Below, one piece after another: positions 26,978 through 35,265 of a stretch of 64,000 nt of DNA (the first letter of the stretch is position 1; each line of letters opens with the position of its first letter). The stretch is taken from positions 46,381 through 110,380 of the forward strand of contig CAAFWU010000067.1 in NCBI GenBank assembly GCA_900766825.1. The letters run 5' to 3'. Source of the DNA: Bacteroidales bacterium (GTDB lineage: Bacteria > Bacteroidota > Bacteroidia > Bacteroidales > Marinilabiliaceae). The notes under the pieces were generated by a model. The model did not search any database. It was not told the DNA's origin and worked only from the letters and a program-made list of their open reading frames with translations. The position numbers were made by a program, and so were the translations under genes.

Positions 26978-28015
26978 ATGAGCTCGGAGAAAAGCGAGAC
27001 CCCTATCGAGAACACTGCAGAGAATGCGGTGACGCAAAACAGCGAGTCAGCCACCGATCCTAATGTGGGCGCCAATGGTTCTAAGCAGAACGTTCATGAG
27101 CAAGACCATGCCGAGCAGAAGTGGAACGGTCGCTCGCGTGGTGGGCATTTTGGCACATGGTTCTTTGTTATGCTAATCAAGCACTTAGGTCTGGGTGCTG
27201 CCTACACATTTCTCTGTTTTGTGGTGCCATATTTTGTGCTTTTTGCCCCAAAGGCCACACGCTCCACGTGGAACTATTGCCGAAGAGCCAGACAACTTGG
27301 CCGATGGCGCTCCTTCGTAGAGGTCTTTGCCATCTATTATAATTTTGGTCAATGCATAATTGACAAGATTGCCATAGGTCAAGGTCAGTCCCATCTCTTC
27401 AACTTTGTTTTTGATGACGAGGCTCAGGTTCGTGAGCTACTCTCATCGCAGAACCCAGCCATTGTGCTTAGTGGTCACATTGGTACTTGGGAGTCAGGAT
27501 CTGCCACCTTTTCTCAGTTTGGTAAGAAGATGAACGTTACCATCTTCGACAACGAGAGTGCCAGCGTGAAGCAAGCCATTGAGAGAGAGCAGCAGGACCG
27601 ATCGTTTCACTTCATTCCCATTGGACGAGACTGGCTCGATGGCATAATTGAGATTAAGAATGCGCTGGGTCGAGGTGAGTTCGTATGTTTCATGGGCGAC
27701 CGATACATGAGTGGCTCGCCCACCAACGTGGTGGAGTTCATGGGTCTGCCCACCCGCTTCACTCGTGGCCCCTTCGAAGTGGCGGCGGTCATGAGGGTTC
27801 CAGTGGTATTCTACTTTGCCATGCGCGAACCCAACAAGACATATCACTTCCACTTTTATATGCTTAAGCCCGAAGGCTCTCGCCGAGCCATGACCGACCT
27901 CATTCAGAGTGAGTACGTAAGGCGCCTTGAGCAGATGGTTCGCCAATACCCCCGTCAGTGGTTCAACTTTTTCGACTACTTCGACACCGAGAGTCAGACC
28001 CAAGAAACAAAATAG
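26978..28015 (+). CDS. LpxL/HtrB-type lysophospholipid acyltransferase
   Basis: The 345-residue protein has an N-terminal tail of about 45 residues rich in Glu/Asn/Thr, then one hydrophobic anchor (FFVMLIKHLGLGAAYTFLCF, residues about 60-85). The acyltransferase core follows with HIGTWES (the HX4E motif) and FMGDRYMSG. It should transfer an acyl chain to a lipid or sugar-lipid at the inner membrane. Within a ketosynthase/ACP cluster such proteins are thought to attach the finished polyene to a membrane lipid; that role is inference here. It lies 100 bases after the reductase gene. Confidence 0.85.
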   Translation: MSSEKSETPIENTAENAVTQNSESATDPNVGANGSKQNVHEQDHAEQKWNGRSRGGHFGTWFFVMLIKHLGLGAAYTFLCFVVPYFVLFAPKATRSTWNYCRRARQLGRWRSFVEVFAIYYNFGQCIIDKIAIGQGQSHLFNFVFDDEAQVRELLSSQNPAIVLSGHIGTWESGSATFSQFGKKMNVTIFDNESASVKQAIEREQQDRSFHFIPIGRDWLDGIIEIKNALGRGEFVCFMGDRYMSGSPTNVVEFMGLPTRFTRGPFEVAAVMRVPVVFYFAMREPNKTYHFHFYMLKPEGSRRAMTDLIQSEYVRRLEQMVRQYPRQWFNFFDYFDTESQTQETK

Positions 28016-28169
28016 ATGTTCTCGAAACCCCTCAGATTCTGTAGCCTCTATTTTGGTTTGCCTTATTGATAGGGCAGAGGTTTTTGCCCTTAGCTGTTCA
28101 TATTGATAACATGAACTGAGGCTACTAAAGCTCAACCCATATAATTTGAAAATCGAAAACCCCAACACC

Positions 28170-28598
28170 ATGATACTTGAAGGAAAAGAAGAGATTAGCA
28201 AATATTTGCCCCAGCGCGAACCTATCTTGATGGTAGATAAACTTATCGAAATCAACGATAACGGCTGCGAAGATGCACTTACTGTTTCGGCAAATAGTAT
28301 ATTCGTAAAAGATGGTGCCCTTTTAGATGCTGCTCTTATTGAGCATACTGCCCAAAGCGGAGCTCTCTTTATTGGCTATCAGGCTGTGATGAAGGGTGAG
28401 CCCGTACCCCTTGGAATGATTGGCACCATCAACAAGTTCAAGATTGAGCGCCTGCCTCTGGTGGGCGAGGAGATGCGCACTACCATAACCATGGAGGCCA
28501 AGGTAGGCGACGTTAGTCTCATTGGCATAACGGTTCGCGTGGCCGACGAGGTCATTGCTACTGGCAAGATGAAGGTGGCAACCCCTGAGGCTGCTTAG
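28170..28598 (+). CDS. 3-hydroxyacyl-ACP dehydratase-like hotdog protein
   Basis: The 142-residue single hotdog-domain protein has LPQREPILMVDKLI at the start, IEHTAQSGALFIGY in the middle and IGTINKFKIERLPLVGE. This is the FabZ/FabA-like form found in aryl polyene clusters (ApeI/ApeP type), expected to dehydrate 3-hydroxyacyl-ACP. The ATG at 28170 is chosen; the frame extends 8 codons upstream to a TTG, but those codons carry no conserved residues. Confidence 0.8.
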   Translation: MILEGKEEISKYLPQREPILMVDKLIEINDNGCEDALTVSANSIFVKDGALLDAALIEHTAQSGALFIGYQAVMKGEPVPLGMIGTINKFKIERLPLVGEEMRTTITMEAKVGDVSLIGITVRVADEVIATGKMKVATPEAA

Positions 28599-28643
28599 TT
28601 ACATCACATACTCTCTTTCTTATCTTTTTCCCCTTTTAACCCA

Positions 28644-29093
28644 ATGATTAGTAAGAGGTTGAAATTGCATACTCCCGATTTGGTGGACCGCAAAGAGTTC
28701 ATTGTTCGCTTCAGCGAGGTGGACATGATGAAGGTGGCTTGGCACGGGAGCTATGTGACCTATCTGGAGGATGGTCGCGAACACTTTGGCATAACGTATG
28801 CCGGTGTGGGTTACGCAGACTATTTTCGCGTGGGCTTTGTGGCACCCGTTGTGAGTCTGAGCATAGACTATCGTCAGTCGCTCCGTTGTGGCGATCGCGC
28901 CATTGTGGAGACCCGCTACATACGAGAGGAGGGTGCCAAGCTTACTTTTGAGTACATAATCTACCGTGCCGACGACATGGAGATTATGGCAACTGCACGA
29001 ACAACGCAAGTTTTCACCACTGCCGATGGTGAAATGCAATATACCGACCCTCAGTTCTTTGCCGAATGGAAAGAGCGATGGTTGAAAAACTGA
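28644..29093 (+). CDS. Acyl-CoA/acyl-ACP thioesterase (4HBT hotdog)
   Basis: The 149-residue protein is a 4-hydroxybenzoyl-CoA thioesterase-type hotdog enzyme. FSEVDMMKVAWHGSYVTYLEDGRE holds the catalytic Asp of the family (FxExDxMxxVxHxxY-like pattern). Its place between the dehydratase and ACP genes fits the thioesterase of aryl-polyene pathways (ApeK position), releasing or editing ACP-bound chains. Gaps to both neighbours are 45 to 47 bases, consistent with one transcript. Confidence 0.85.
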   Translation: MISKRLKLHTPDLVDRKEFIVRFSEVDMMKVAWHGSYVTYLEDGREHFGITYAGVGYADYFRVGFVAPVVSLSIDYRQSLRCGDRAIVETRYIREEGAKLTFEYIIYRADDMEIMATARTTQVFTTADGEMQYTDPQFFAEWKERWLKN

Positions 29094-29139
29094 TGCATAA
29101 AGAAAATCAATCACACAACATTTTACTGTCTTACTACAG

Positions 29140-29397
29140 ATGGAAGAACTCAAACAACAACTTAAGCAGCAGATTATTGCTGCGCTGAATCTTGAAGATC
29201 TCACTCCAGCCGACATCGACGATGCCGCTCCTCTTTTTGGCGAGGGCTTGGGTCTTGATTCCATCGATGCTCTTGAACTTATACTGCTTATGGAGCGCCA
29301 GTACGGCATTAAGCTCAACAACGCTGCCGAGGCTCGCCCCATCATGGGCTCCATAAACCAAATGGCCGAATATATTGCTGCCAACAGAAAGAAGTAG
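29140..29397 (+). CDS. Acyl carrier protein
   Basis: The 85-residue acidic protein has the phosphopantetheine attachment site LGLDSIDALEL with Ser41 and a four-helix ACP pattern. It differs from housekeeping AcpP (which has DSLD) and sits directly before a ketosynthase, so it is probably the pathway carrier of this cluster. No phosphopantetheinyl transferase gene lies in the window. Confidence 0.9.
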   Translation: MEELKQQLKQQIIAALNLEDLTPADIDDAAPLFGEGLGLDSIDALELILLMERQYGIKLNNAAEARPIMGSINQMAEYIAANRKK

Positions 29398-29440
29398 CAG
29401 CCCTTATTACTGATAACAATATATCCAAAACTCCAATAGC

Positions 29441-30700
29441 ATGACACAAAACAGAGGGGTAAACATTGCATCCTTTGGCATTGTAAGTGCCATTGGTCTT
29501 GGGACCGAAGAGACGCTGCTCTCTCTGCAGCAGATGAAGAGTGGCATACGCCGCTACCCAAAATCTGATGATGCTCAAGGCTGCGAAGATATGCCTTGGC
29601 AAATTCTGGATGTGCCCGTCGGACGTATTGACCTATCTGACAACGAGCTCAGAGACTTGGCTGAGCGTAGAGTTGGTTTAAAACAAAGGCACCAGAGTAG
29701 AACAACGTCGCTGGCTCTTTTAGCAGCTCACGAGGCCATAAAAAATTCTGGTCTTAGCGAAGAGTGGATTTATGATGCTGCCTTAATTTCCGCAACAACG
29801 GTTGGTGGCATGGACGTGACCCCACGTTTCTATGCCCCCTATGTTGCGAATGAGCATGGTAAGGGAACTGACGGTCGTCTTCGTTACGTTGCTGAGCACC
29901 CATGTGCCAGTCATACAGAGGTGATGCGCTATGTCCTGAACACAGGAGTGCGTTGTCACTCAACCATTAGTACTGCTTGTTCATCGGGAGCCAACGCAAT
30001 TTTATTTGGTGCCCGACTTATCTCGAGTGGGCTCATAGACGTTGCCATTGTTGGTGGTGTGGACCCACTTTGTGCCTTCACCATGGGCGGTTTCAACTCA
30101 CTAATGATTTTGAGCCACGACGTTTGCCACCCACTCAGCGCCGACCGTTCTGGTCTTAATTTGGGCGAGGGCGCAGCCTATTTGGTGCTCACGTCCGATA
30201 GAGTAAAAGCCCCATCGGTTGGTAGACTTGTGGGGTGGGCTAATGCTAACGATGCTCATCATCAGACGGCTCTGTCGGACCGCGGAAATGGTGCACAACT
30301 ATCAATGGGTCAGGCTCTTTCAATGAGCAAAAGGCTCTCGGGCTATGGTCTTGAGGATGTCAGTTACATCAACCTTCACGGTACGGCCACTCACAACAAC
30401 GATGCCAGCGAGACGGCTGCCATTGTGGACCTTTGGCAGGGCACCACTCCCCCACCCTTTGGTTCCACCAAGGGGCTCACAGGTCACACACTGGCTGCAG
30501 CGGGTGCCATTGAGGCAGCGTTCTCGCTCATGGCCATTGAGCAGCAGACCCTTTGGGCAAATGTGGGACATAGTCAGCCAATGGGAAACGGCATTCCTGA
30601 CCCCATTTTGACTAACACCACAGCCAAGGTGGATGCCGTGCTGAGCAACTCGCTTGGTTTTGGCGGCAACTGTACGTCGCTTGTTTTTGCTAAACCATAA
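29441..30700 (+). CDS. Beta-ketoacyl-ACP synthase (FabF-like, catalytic)
   Basis: The 419-residue thiolase-fold enzyme has the full catalytic triad: Cys180 in STACSSGAN, His313 in NLHGTATHNND and His349 in GLTGHTLAAAGA. It extends an ACP-bound chain by decarboxylative condensation with malonyl-ACP. The next gene is a second, shorter ketosynthase-like protein, so the two may form a heterodimer of catalytic subunit and chain-length factor as in aryl-polyene and type II polyketide systems. The pairing is inference from order. Confidence 0.9.
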   Translation: MTQNRGVNIASFGIVSAIGLGTEETLLSLQQMKSGIRRYPKSDDAQGCEDMPWQILDVPVGRIDLSDNELRDLAERRVGLKQRHQSRTTSLALLAAHEAIKNSGLSEEWIYDAALISATTVGGMDVTPRFYAPYVANEHGKGTDGRLRYVAEHPCASHTEVMRYVLNTGVRCHSTISTACSSGANAILFGARLISSGLIDVAIVGGVDPLCAFTMGGFNSLMILSHDVCHPLSADRSGLNLGEGAAYLVLTSDRVKAPSVGRLVGWANANDAHHQTALSDRGNGAQLSMGQALSMSKRLSGYGLEDVSYINLHGTATHNNDASETAAIVDLWQGTTPPPFGSTKGLTGHTLAAAGAIEAAFSLMAIEQQTLWANVGHSQPMGNGIPDPILTNTTAKVDAVLSNSLGFGGNCTSLVFAKP

Positions 30701-30733
30701 GTTTTTCTCACCCACTTTTATTTTGCACGAGAT

Positions 30734-31564
30734 ATGATTGAGCCCATGTTTCACATATTCAAGGGTCCCATATCTGTTTTGGGTACAGCCACTTACTCCG
30801 ACGCCACCGACGTCAAAAGTCTGATACCCGATGCAGGGGCAAGGCGTCGTATGAGCCGCCTCATTAAGATGGGTGTGAGCGTGGGCATGGAGGCTTTGCA
30901 ACAAGCTGGCATAGACCGACCCGATGCCATAATAACGGCCACAGGTCTTGGCTTCTTGTCCGATAGCGAGAAAATTTTGGCTCAAATGATAGGACCTGCT
31001 GAAGAAGGTGTACCTAATTCCCAAGAGAGGTCAGACAACTCCAACGCTGTGCCCCTTGGCGGACTATCTGCCATGAGCCCAACACCCTTTATGCAGTCGA
31101 CATTCAACACCATTGGCAGCCATTTGGCCATAATGACGGGCTGCACAGGTTACAACATGACCTATAGCCACCGTTGGTACTCCATGAGCAATGCCCTGTT
31201 GGATGCCACGCTTTTGCTTACCAACCGCGAGGTGGAGACTGTTCTTCTGGTGGCAGCCGATGAACTTACGCCAACACTTGAGAACGTTGAGCTACGAATG
31301 GGCATGGGACGAAATGGCATGCCAGAGCCTGGCGAAGGGGCTACGGCTCTTTTGCTCAGCCTACCCGATAAGGCACAAGTGCTTGGCAAAGAGATTGGTC
31401 AGATAGCAGACCTTTTCTTTATTGAGGGAGCTCGAAAACTGCACCCCGAGATGAGTTGGTGTACTCAGGCGGCTCAAGTTTTGGCTAAATCTGTTACCCG
31501 ACGACTTCCTAACATAGTAGAGACCACAGGATTCTCATGCATAGCGCAATCCTCATTGGAATAA
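30734..31564 (+). CDS. Ketosynthase N-domain-like protein, probable chain-length factor
   Basis: The 276 residues correspond to the N-terminal half of a beta-ketoacyl synthase (Ketoacyl-synt_2 type). TGCTGYNMTYSHRWYSMSN occupies the region of the usual nucleophile elbow. VLLVAADELTP and GEGATALLLS follow. The C-terminal half with the two active-site histidines is absent, so it is unlikely to be a working ketosynthase alone; similar proteins accompany aryl-polyene ketosynthases. Its last 28 bases overlap the deacetylase gene, so translation is probably coupled. Confidence 0.75.
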   Translation: MIEPMFHIFKGPISVLGTATYSDATDVKSLIPDAGARRRMSRLIKMGVSVGMEALQQAGIDRPDAIITATGLGFLSDSEKILAQMIGPAEEGVPNSQERSDNSNAVPLGGLSAMSPTPFMQSTFNTIGSHLAIMTGCTGYNMTYSHRWYSMSNALLDATLLLTNREVETVLLVAADELTPTLENVELRMGMGRNGMPEPGEGATALLLSLPDKAQVLGKEIGQIADLFFIEGARKLHPEMSWCTQAAQVLAKSVTRRLPNIVETTGFSCIAQSSLE

Positions 31565-32262
31565 TTGTATTGGTTTGTGTCTCGGCTCTGGGTATCATTG
31601 TCTATGGGTCGGCACGCATACAGAGCGGTATTTTTGTAAAGGCCATATGTCATCTACCCAAAACAAAAGAGGGTTCAGAGTTTGCGTCAACTGCGGACAA
31701 AAGGTGCGAATATGGGTCAACATCAGGCATTCTGCTAACATTCGACGATGGACCCGACCCTGATATTACCCCTCGGGTGTTGGATGTGCTGGATCGTTAT
31801 GGTGTGCATGCCATTTTTTTTGTCATTGGCAGTAAGGCCAAAGCCCATCCCGAACTTTTGCAACAGATTGTGAGCAGAGGGCATACGGTAGGTAACCATA
31901 GTTTCAACCATTCGCCCTATGCCAACTTTCTTGGTGCCAGACATCTGGAGGGTGAGATAAGGGCTTGCGATGAGGCAATACATGCTGCCCTTGGTCCCAA
32001 CTATCCTATTGTATATTTTCGTCCGCCGCTGGGCATAACCACTCACTATATGCAGCGTGTGCTTAGTCGCACGGGACACGTGGTTATGGGGTGGAGCGTC
32101 CGTTCGCTGGACACACTCGATGAGCCTCGCTCTAAGGTGCTGAGCCGCATAGAGAAACATCTGGAGACAGGCAGCATTGTTTTGCTCCACGACAGACTTG
32201 AGGGGGCCGATTGGTTGGCCGACCAGACCCTCAGTTTGGCCAAGAGGCGAGGATATATTTAG
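31537..32262 (+). CDS. Polysaccharide deacetylase family protein (CE4)
   Basis: The 241-residue protein begins with a hydrophobic membrane anchor (AILIGIIVLVCVSALGIIVY). A NodB-type deacetylase domain follows: motif 1 TFDDGPD (catalytic base and metal Asp), motif 2 GNHSFNH (metal histidines), motif 3 FRPPLG, and later LLHD. All metal ligands are present, so it should be an active metal-dependent N-deacetylase facing the periplasm. It overlaps the upstream ketosynthase-like gene by 28 bases. Its substrate in this setting is unknown. A terminator follows at about 32307-32320. Confidence 0.87.
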   Translation: MHSAILIGIIVLVCVSALGIIVYGSARIQSGIFVKAICHLPKTKEGSEFASTADKRCEYGSTSGILLTFDDGPDPDITPRVLDVLDRYGVHAIFFVIGSKAKAHPELLQQIVSRGHTVGNHSFNHSPYANFLGARHLEGEIRACDEAIHAALGPNYPIVYFRPPLGITTHYMQRVLSRTGHVVMGWSVRSLDTLDEPRSKVLSRIEKHLETGSIVLLHDRLEGADWLADQTLSLAKRRGYI

Positions 32263-32295
32263 ACATAGGTTTTAATAGGCTATATTTGATGCATG

Positions 32296-32321
32296 GGGAC
32301 AGAGGATGCCCCTCTTTTTTT
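32296..32321 (+). terminator. Probable intrinsic terminator of the polyketide-like operon
   Basis: GGGG-acagaggat-GCCCC, with an inner AGAGG/CCTCT alternative, is followed by a run of T (about 32314-32321). The stem is short, so the call is moderate. Confidence 0.5.
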
Positions 32322-32322
32322 C

Positions 32323-32330
32323 TATCTTTG
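32323..32330 (+). promoter_or_regulatory. Probable -7 element of metF
   Basis: TATCTTTG matches TAnnTTTG, 33 bases before the metF ATG at 32364. A second match, TATATTTG, lies at 32281-32288 ahead of the terminator. Confidence 0.5.
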
Positions 32331-32363
32331 CGAAAAATATAAGTGACAATAACCAACAAGGCG

Positions 32364-33314
32364 ATGACATCAGTTGCAGAAATTCTACGAAGCCGCCAGA
32401 CCACGGGTATGTCTGTTGAGGTGCTTCCCCCACTCAAGGGCAATGGCATAGGCAAGATATTTTACGATTTGGACAAGCTGATTAAGTATAACCCCCTCTT
32501 TGTAAACATAACCACTCATCATTCGGAGCCCATATATCAGCCCGCCGATGGTGGCAATTTGCGCAAGGTCTTTGTGCGCAAACGTCCTGGCACGGTGGCG
32601 GTGGCTGCGGCCATTCAGCATCGGTATGGCATTCCAACGGTGCCTCACATTATCTGTCAGGGCTTTTCGCCTGAAGAGACAGAGTATGTTCTTATAGACC
32701 TTAACTTCCTGGGTGTCAGCGATCTCTTCTTGCTCAGGGGCGATACTGACAAGGAGGTTTTGGTACCTAAGGAGGTGAGCCATCAGCATGCTACTGATCT
32801 CATTGAGCAGGTTATGAACTTTAACAGCGGTAAGTCAATAGACGGTTCTGTGGCCGAGCCTCCTCATGTGCCCTTCTCGTTTGGTGTGGCTGGCTACCCC
32901 GAGAAACATGCCGAGGCTCCAAACATGCAGAGTGATATAGAATGGCTCAAACGCAAGGTGGATATGGGAGCGGAGTATATCATAACCCAACTTTTCTACA
33001 ACAACGAACATTTCTACCGTTTTGTAGACCAAGCTCAGGCAGCAGGCATAAGTGTGCCCATAATACCTGGTCTTAAGCCCATAAGTCGTAAGAGTCAGAT
33101 AAACGTGCTGCCTCGCGTTTTCAATACCGAGATTCCTGCCGATTTGGTGAACAAGATTTTGGTGGCAAATGATGCTGATGTCAAGGCTATTGGTAGAGAC
33201 CATCTCTTGGCTCAGGCTCAGGATCTTAAGGCTCATGGTGTGCCATGTGTTCACTTCTACACTCTGGGTGCTGTGGACACCGTATGCTCGGTGGCAGAGG
33301 AACTCTTTGCTTAG
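32364..33314 (+). CDS. metF: Methylenetetrahydrofolate reductase
   Basis: MetF reduces 5,10-methylene-THF to 5-methyl-THF with FAD and NADH, supplying methionine synthesis. From the ATG at 32364 the protein has 316 residues, normal for a bacterial MetF. SVEVLPPLKG holds the catalytic Glu, VNITTHHS, PHIICQGFSPEE, FLLRGDT, GYPEKH and QLFYNN are family motifs, and IPGLKPI follows. The frame could start at a GTG 21 bases earlier; I prefer the ATG. It is followed by a strong terminator. Confidence 0.96.
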   Translation: MTSVAEILRSRQTTGMSVEVLPPLKGNGIGKIFYDLDKLIKYNPLFVNITTHHSEPIYQPADGGNLRKVFVRKRPGTVAVAAAIQHRYGIPTVPHIICQGFSPEETEYVLIDLNFLGVSDLFLLRGDTDKEVLVPKEVSHQHATDLIEQVMNFNSGKSIDGSVAEPPHVPFSFGVAGYPEKHAEAPNMQSDIEWLKRKVDMGAEYIITQLFYNNEHFYRFVDQAQAAGISVPIIPGLKPISRKSQINVLPRVFNTEIPADLVNKILVANDADVKAIGRDHLLAQAQDLKAHGVPCVHFYTLGAVDTVCSVAEELFA

Positions 33315-33331
33315 ATTATTAAATGAATGAA

Positions 33332-33375
33332 CCTCCCCAAGGCATTGTGTTTGCCTTGGGGAGGTTTGTTTTTCT
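33332..33375 (+). terminator. Intrinsic terminator between metF and the cation efflux gene
   Basis: A perfect 13 bp stem (33332-33344 with 33352-33364) is followed by a T-rich stretch. It lies 17 bases after metF and 16 bases before the convergent gene's stop. Confidence 0.85.
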
Positions 33376-33390
33376 CGCCATTATGGTTTG

Positions 33391-34305
33391 TTAGTCACCT
33401 TCGTGTTCTGTTCCAAGAGGTTCGGCATGAATGGTGGCCTCTATGCCCAGTTGTTTTCTAATGGCTTGCTCCAGAGCTGTGGTTATGGCATGACACTCGC
33501 TTAGGGTCATGTTGCCATTCATTTTTATGTGGAGGGTCATCTCCTGATGGGCAACGTAGTTATGAATGTGAATGTGGTGGACCTGTAACTCGTCTTTGGC
33601 AACGGTTCGGGCAATCTGCTTCACATGGTCTATGAGTTCGGCCGATGGGTTCTGACCCAGCAGTTTGTCCACAGTCTCACGAATAATCTGATATGTGGCG
33701 TGGAAGAGCATGGCCGCCACCACAAGACCCAACACTGCGTCTATCCACCAAAAACGGTCGGCGAAGAAGATACCAATGAGAACCACAACGGAGGATAGGG
33801 CATCGCTGCGGTGGTGCCATCCGTCGGCCCGCACAGCCTCGTTGCCCGTCTTTCGGGTCAAAAGGAAGGCGTATTGAGCCATAAGTTCTTTGCTTACAAT
33901 GGATATGGCTGTAATCACAATTGCAAGAGTGCCGAATGTTGTGGTGGAATGGTCTGAGAGCCTCTCTATGGACTCAACAGTGAAGTTATAGGCCACAATG
34001 CCCAGCAAGCAACCTATGAAAATGGCCGATATCTGTTCCCAACGACCATAGCCAAAAGGGTGACGTACATCGGGGTTGCGCCCACTAAGGCGCACACCTG
34101 CAATTACAATTATAGAGCTGAGCGAATCGGACAGCGTGTGCCAAGCGTCGGCCACAATGGCCACTGAGCCACTCACCACGCCTGCCCACATCTTGAGGGC
34201 GAAGAGAATAACGTTGGCTACCACCGAGACTATGCCCTCGCGATAGCCAGCCTGAGTACTGGTGAGAGCCTCGGTGCCAACGCCTATAGAATTAGTGTTT
34301 GACAT
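33391..34305 (-). CDS. Cation diffusion facilitator family transporter
   Basis: The 304-residue inner-membrane protein has about six hydrophobic helices and a cytoplasmic C-terminal domain. The metal site motifs are ADAWHTLSDSLSS in helix 2 (HxxxD) and ADGWHHRSDALSS in helix 5, with HPFGYGRWE between them. The C-terminal part (HHIHIHNYVAHQEMTLHI) resembles the dimerisation domain. It should export Zn, Mn or Fe by proton antiport; the His-Asp form in helix 5 is typical of zinc exporters. Small-RNA copy B lies 160 bases upstream in the same direction but ends at its own terminator. Confidence 0.92.
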   Translation of the reverse strand: MSNTNSIGVGTEALTSTQAGYREGIVSVVANVILFALKMWAGVVSGSVAIVADAWHTLSDSLSSIIVIAGVRLSGRNPDVRHPFGYGRWEQISAIFIGCLLGIVAYNFTVESIERLSDHSTTTFGTLAIVITAISIVSKELMAQYAFLLTRKTGNEAVRADGWHHRSDALSSVVVLIGIFFADRFWWIDAVLGLVVAAMLFHATYQIIRETVDKLLGQNPSAELIDHVKQIARTVAKDELQVHHIHIHNYVAHQEMTLHIKMNGNMTLSECHAITTALEQAIRKQLGIEATIHAEPLGTEHEGD

Positions 34306-34463
34306 AACGAATTAGAACTGTTCCCTAAAAAACGATGTTGTTGAATATTTTCCCATTCTTACGATTAATATGGTAGCAACGTTCACCTAAATTACTCAAC
34401 CTTGCTCAATGAACCAATATTTGGTAGTGTATGTTGATGTCAAAATAAATGAGTAGTATGGTA

Positions 34464-34598
34464 TAAAAAAGAAGAAGGGCGACGAAGAATATCGTCGCCC
34501 CTCACCGCTATGAGAAAAATCACAATCAATTACATGACCGTTGTCATGAAGCCTATCTGCCTCACGGCACATAGGCGTAAACTTCTTAAACTCCTTTA
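34464..34598 (-). ncRNA. Repeated small RNA family, copy B
   Basis: A roughly 135 nt RNA on the minus strand. The promoter (CAAAGGTA at 34604-34611 and CAAA at 34631-34634 on the plus strand, spacing 19) is an excellent match. Hairpin 1 has CCTAT/ATAGG (34552-34556, 34571-34575) and TGCC/GGCA inside. Hairpin 2 is ATGAC/GTCAT (34534-34547) with loop AACG. The tail is GATTGTGATTTTTCTCAT and the terminator stem GGGCGACGA/TCGTCGCCC (34477-34500). The 5' segment is about 28 bases shorter than in the other copies and has GGAG only. Confidence 0.8.
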
Positions 34599-34603
34599 CA
34601 TAA

Positions 34604-34634
34604 CAAAGGTATAGAAAATTAAAATTGTGGCAAA
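34604..34634 (-). promoter_or_regulatory. Promoter of small-RNA copy B
   Basis: On the minus strand TTTG (34634-34631) and TACCTTTG (34611-34604) are 19 bases apart, the consensus Bacteroidetes arrangement. Confidence 0.75.
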
Positions 34635-34840
34635 TCATTGTGTTCATTTTTTTCTTAAAAATGTTCATTTTCACTCTTGCTAATAGAGAACTTACGGACA
34701 CAGTGAAATAGAAAATGAATAAATATGCAATTAATTCAGCAGTATGCACTGAAACGGAAAGTCATTCGTCAATACCGAGAGTTACATTAATTGCAACTCG
34801 TCAAAAAATATACACCCTTGGTCAAAAACACAACAAATCC

Positions 34841-34872
34841 TTTGTGGTATTTAACCCGTGGTGCTACATTTG
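34841..34872 (+). promoter_or_regulatory. Promoter of the 300 nt predicted RNA
   Basis: TTTG at 34841-34844 and TACATTTG at 34865-34872 with a 20-base spacer fit the consensus exactly. Confidence 0.75.
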
Positions 34873-34878
34873 CAATGT

Positions 34879-35178
34879 CATAAGAACTAAGACCACCAAA
34901 GCAAAATAAGTACATTGAGAACACGGTAGGCTCCCGATCTGACTGGAGAAGAATAAGTGAGTGCGCTTTGCCCCATCCAAAACAAAGGCGCCTTGCCATT
35001 AGCGCATCGAAAATTACGAAGCTAATTTACTGCCGCACACAATTAAAAGTTGACAACATGCAGGTGCTACATCCCTAAACGACAGAGAGTAGCATAACTG
35101 TTTTTGATAGAGGTTTATAAGTAGTGATAAGTTTTCATCTGAAGAGACAAGCCTTAGTTGTGAAACTGAGGCTTTTTT
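34879..35178 (+). ncRNA. Predicted structured RNA of about 300 nt, family unknown
   Basis: A consensus promoter and an 11 bp intrinsic terminator (AAGCCTTAGTT with AACTGAGGCTT, 35149-35174, then TTTT) bound a region with no convincing reading frame. Internal stems include CTCC/GGAG near 34933, GCGCTTTG with CAAAGGCGC (about 34964-34992), and ATTAGC/GCTAAT with TCG/CGA inside (about 34998-35026). It is not tmRNA, RNase P or SRP RNA by the motifs I know. A 6S-like RNA is possible but I cannot show it. It does not share the AACG hairpin of the repeated family. Confidence 0.5.
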
Positions 35179-35212
35179 GTTACCAGTTGGTGACGTGGGG
35201 TGAGGAACTGTT

Positions 35213-35247
35213 ATAATAAAAGCCCCACATCAATTTTTGTGGGGCTT
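35213..35247 (-). terminator. Terminator of the small Gly-rich protein gene
   Basis: AGCCCCAC (35221-35228) pairs with GTGGGGCT (35239-35246). On the minus strand TTTATTAT follows. Confidence 0.65.
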
Positions 35248-35265
35248 AGAGATTAAGACCAGACA

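Noticed and set aside
34396..34909. A minus-strand 117-codon frame and a plus-strand 64-codon frame near 34.4-34.9 kb
   Set aside because: They lie over small-RNA copy B and the promoter of the 300 nt RNA and have no protein-like features.
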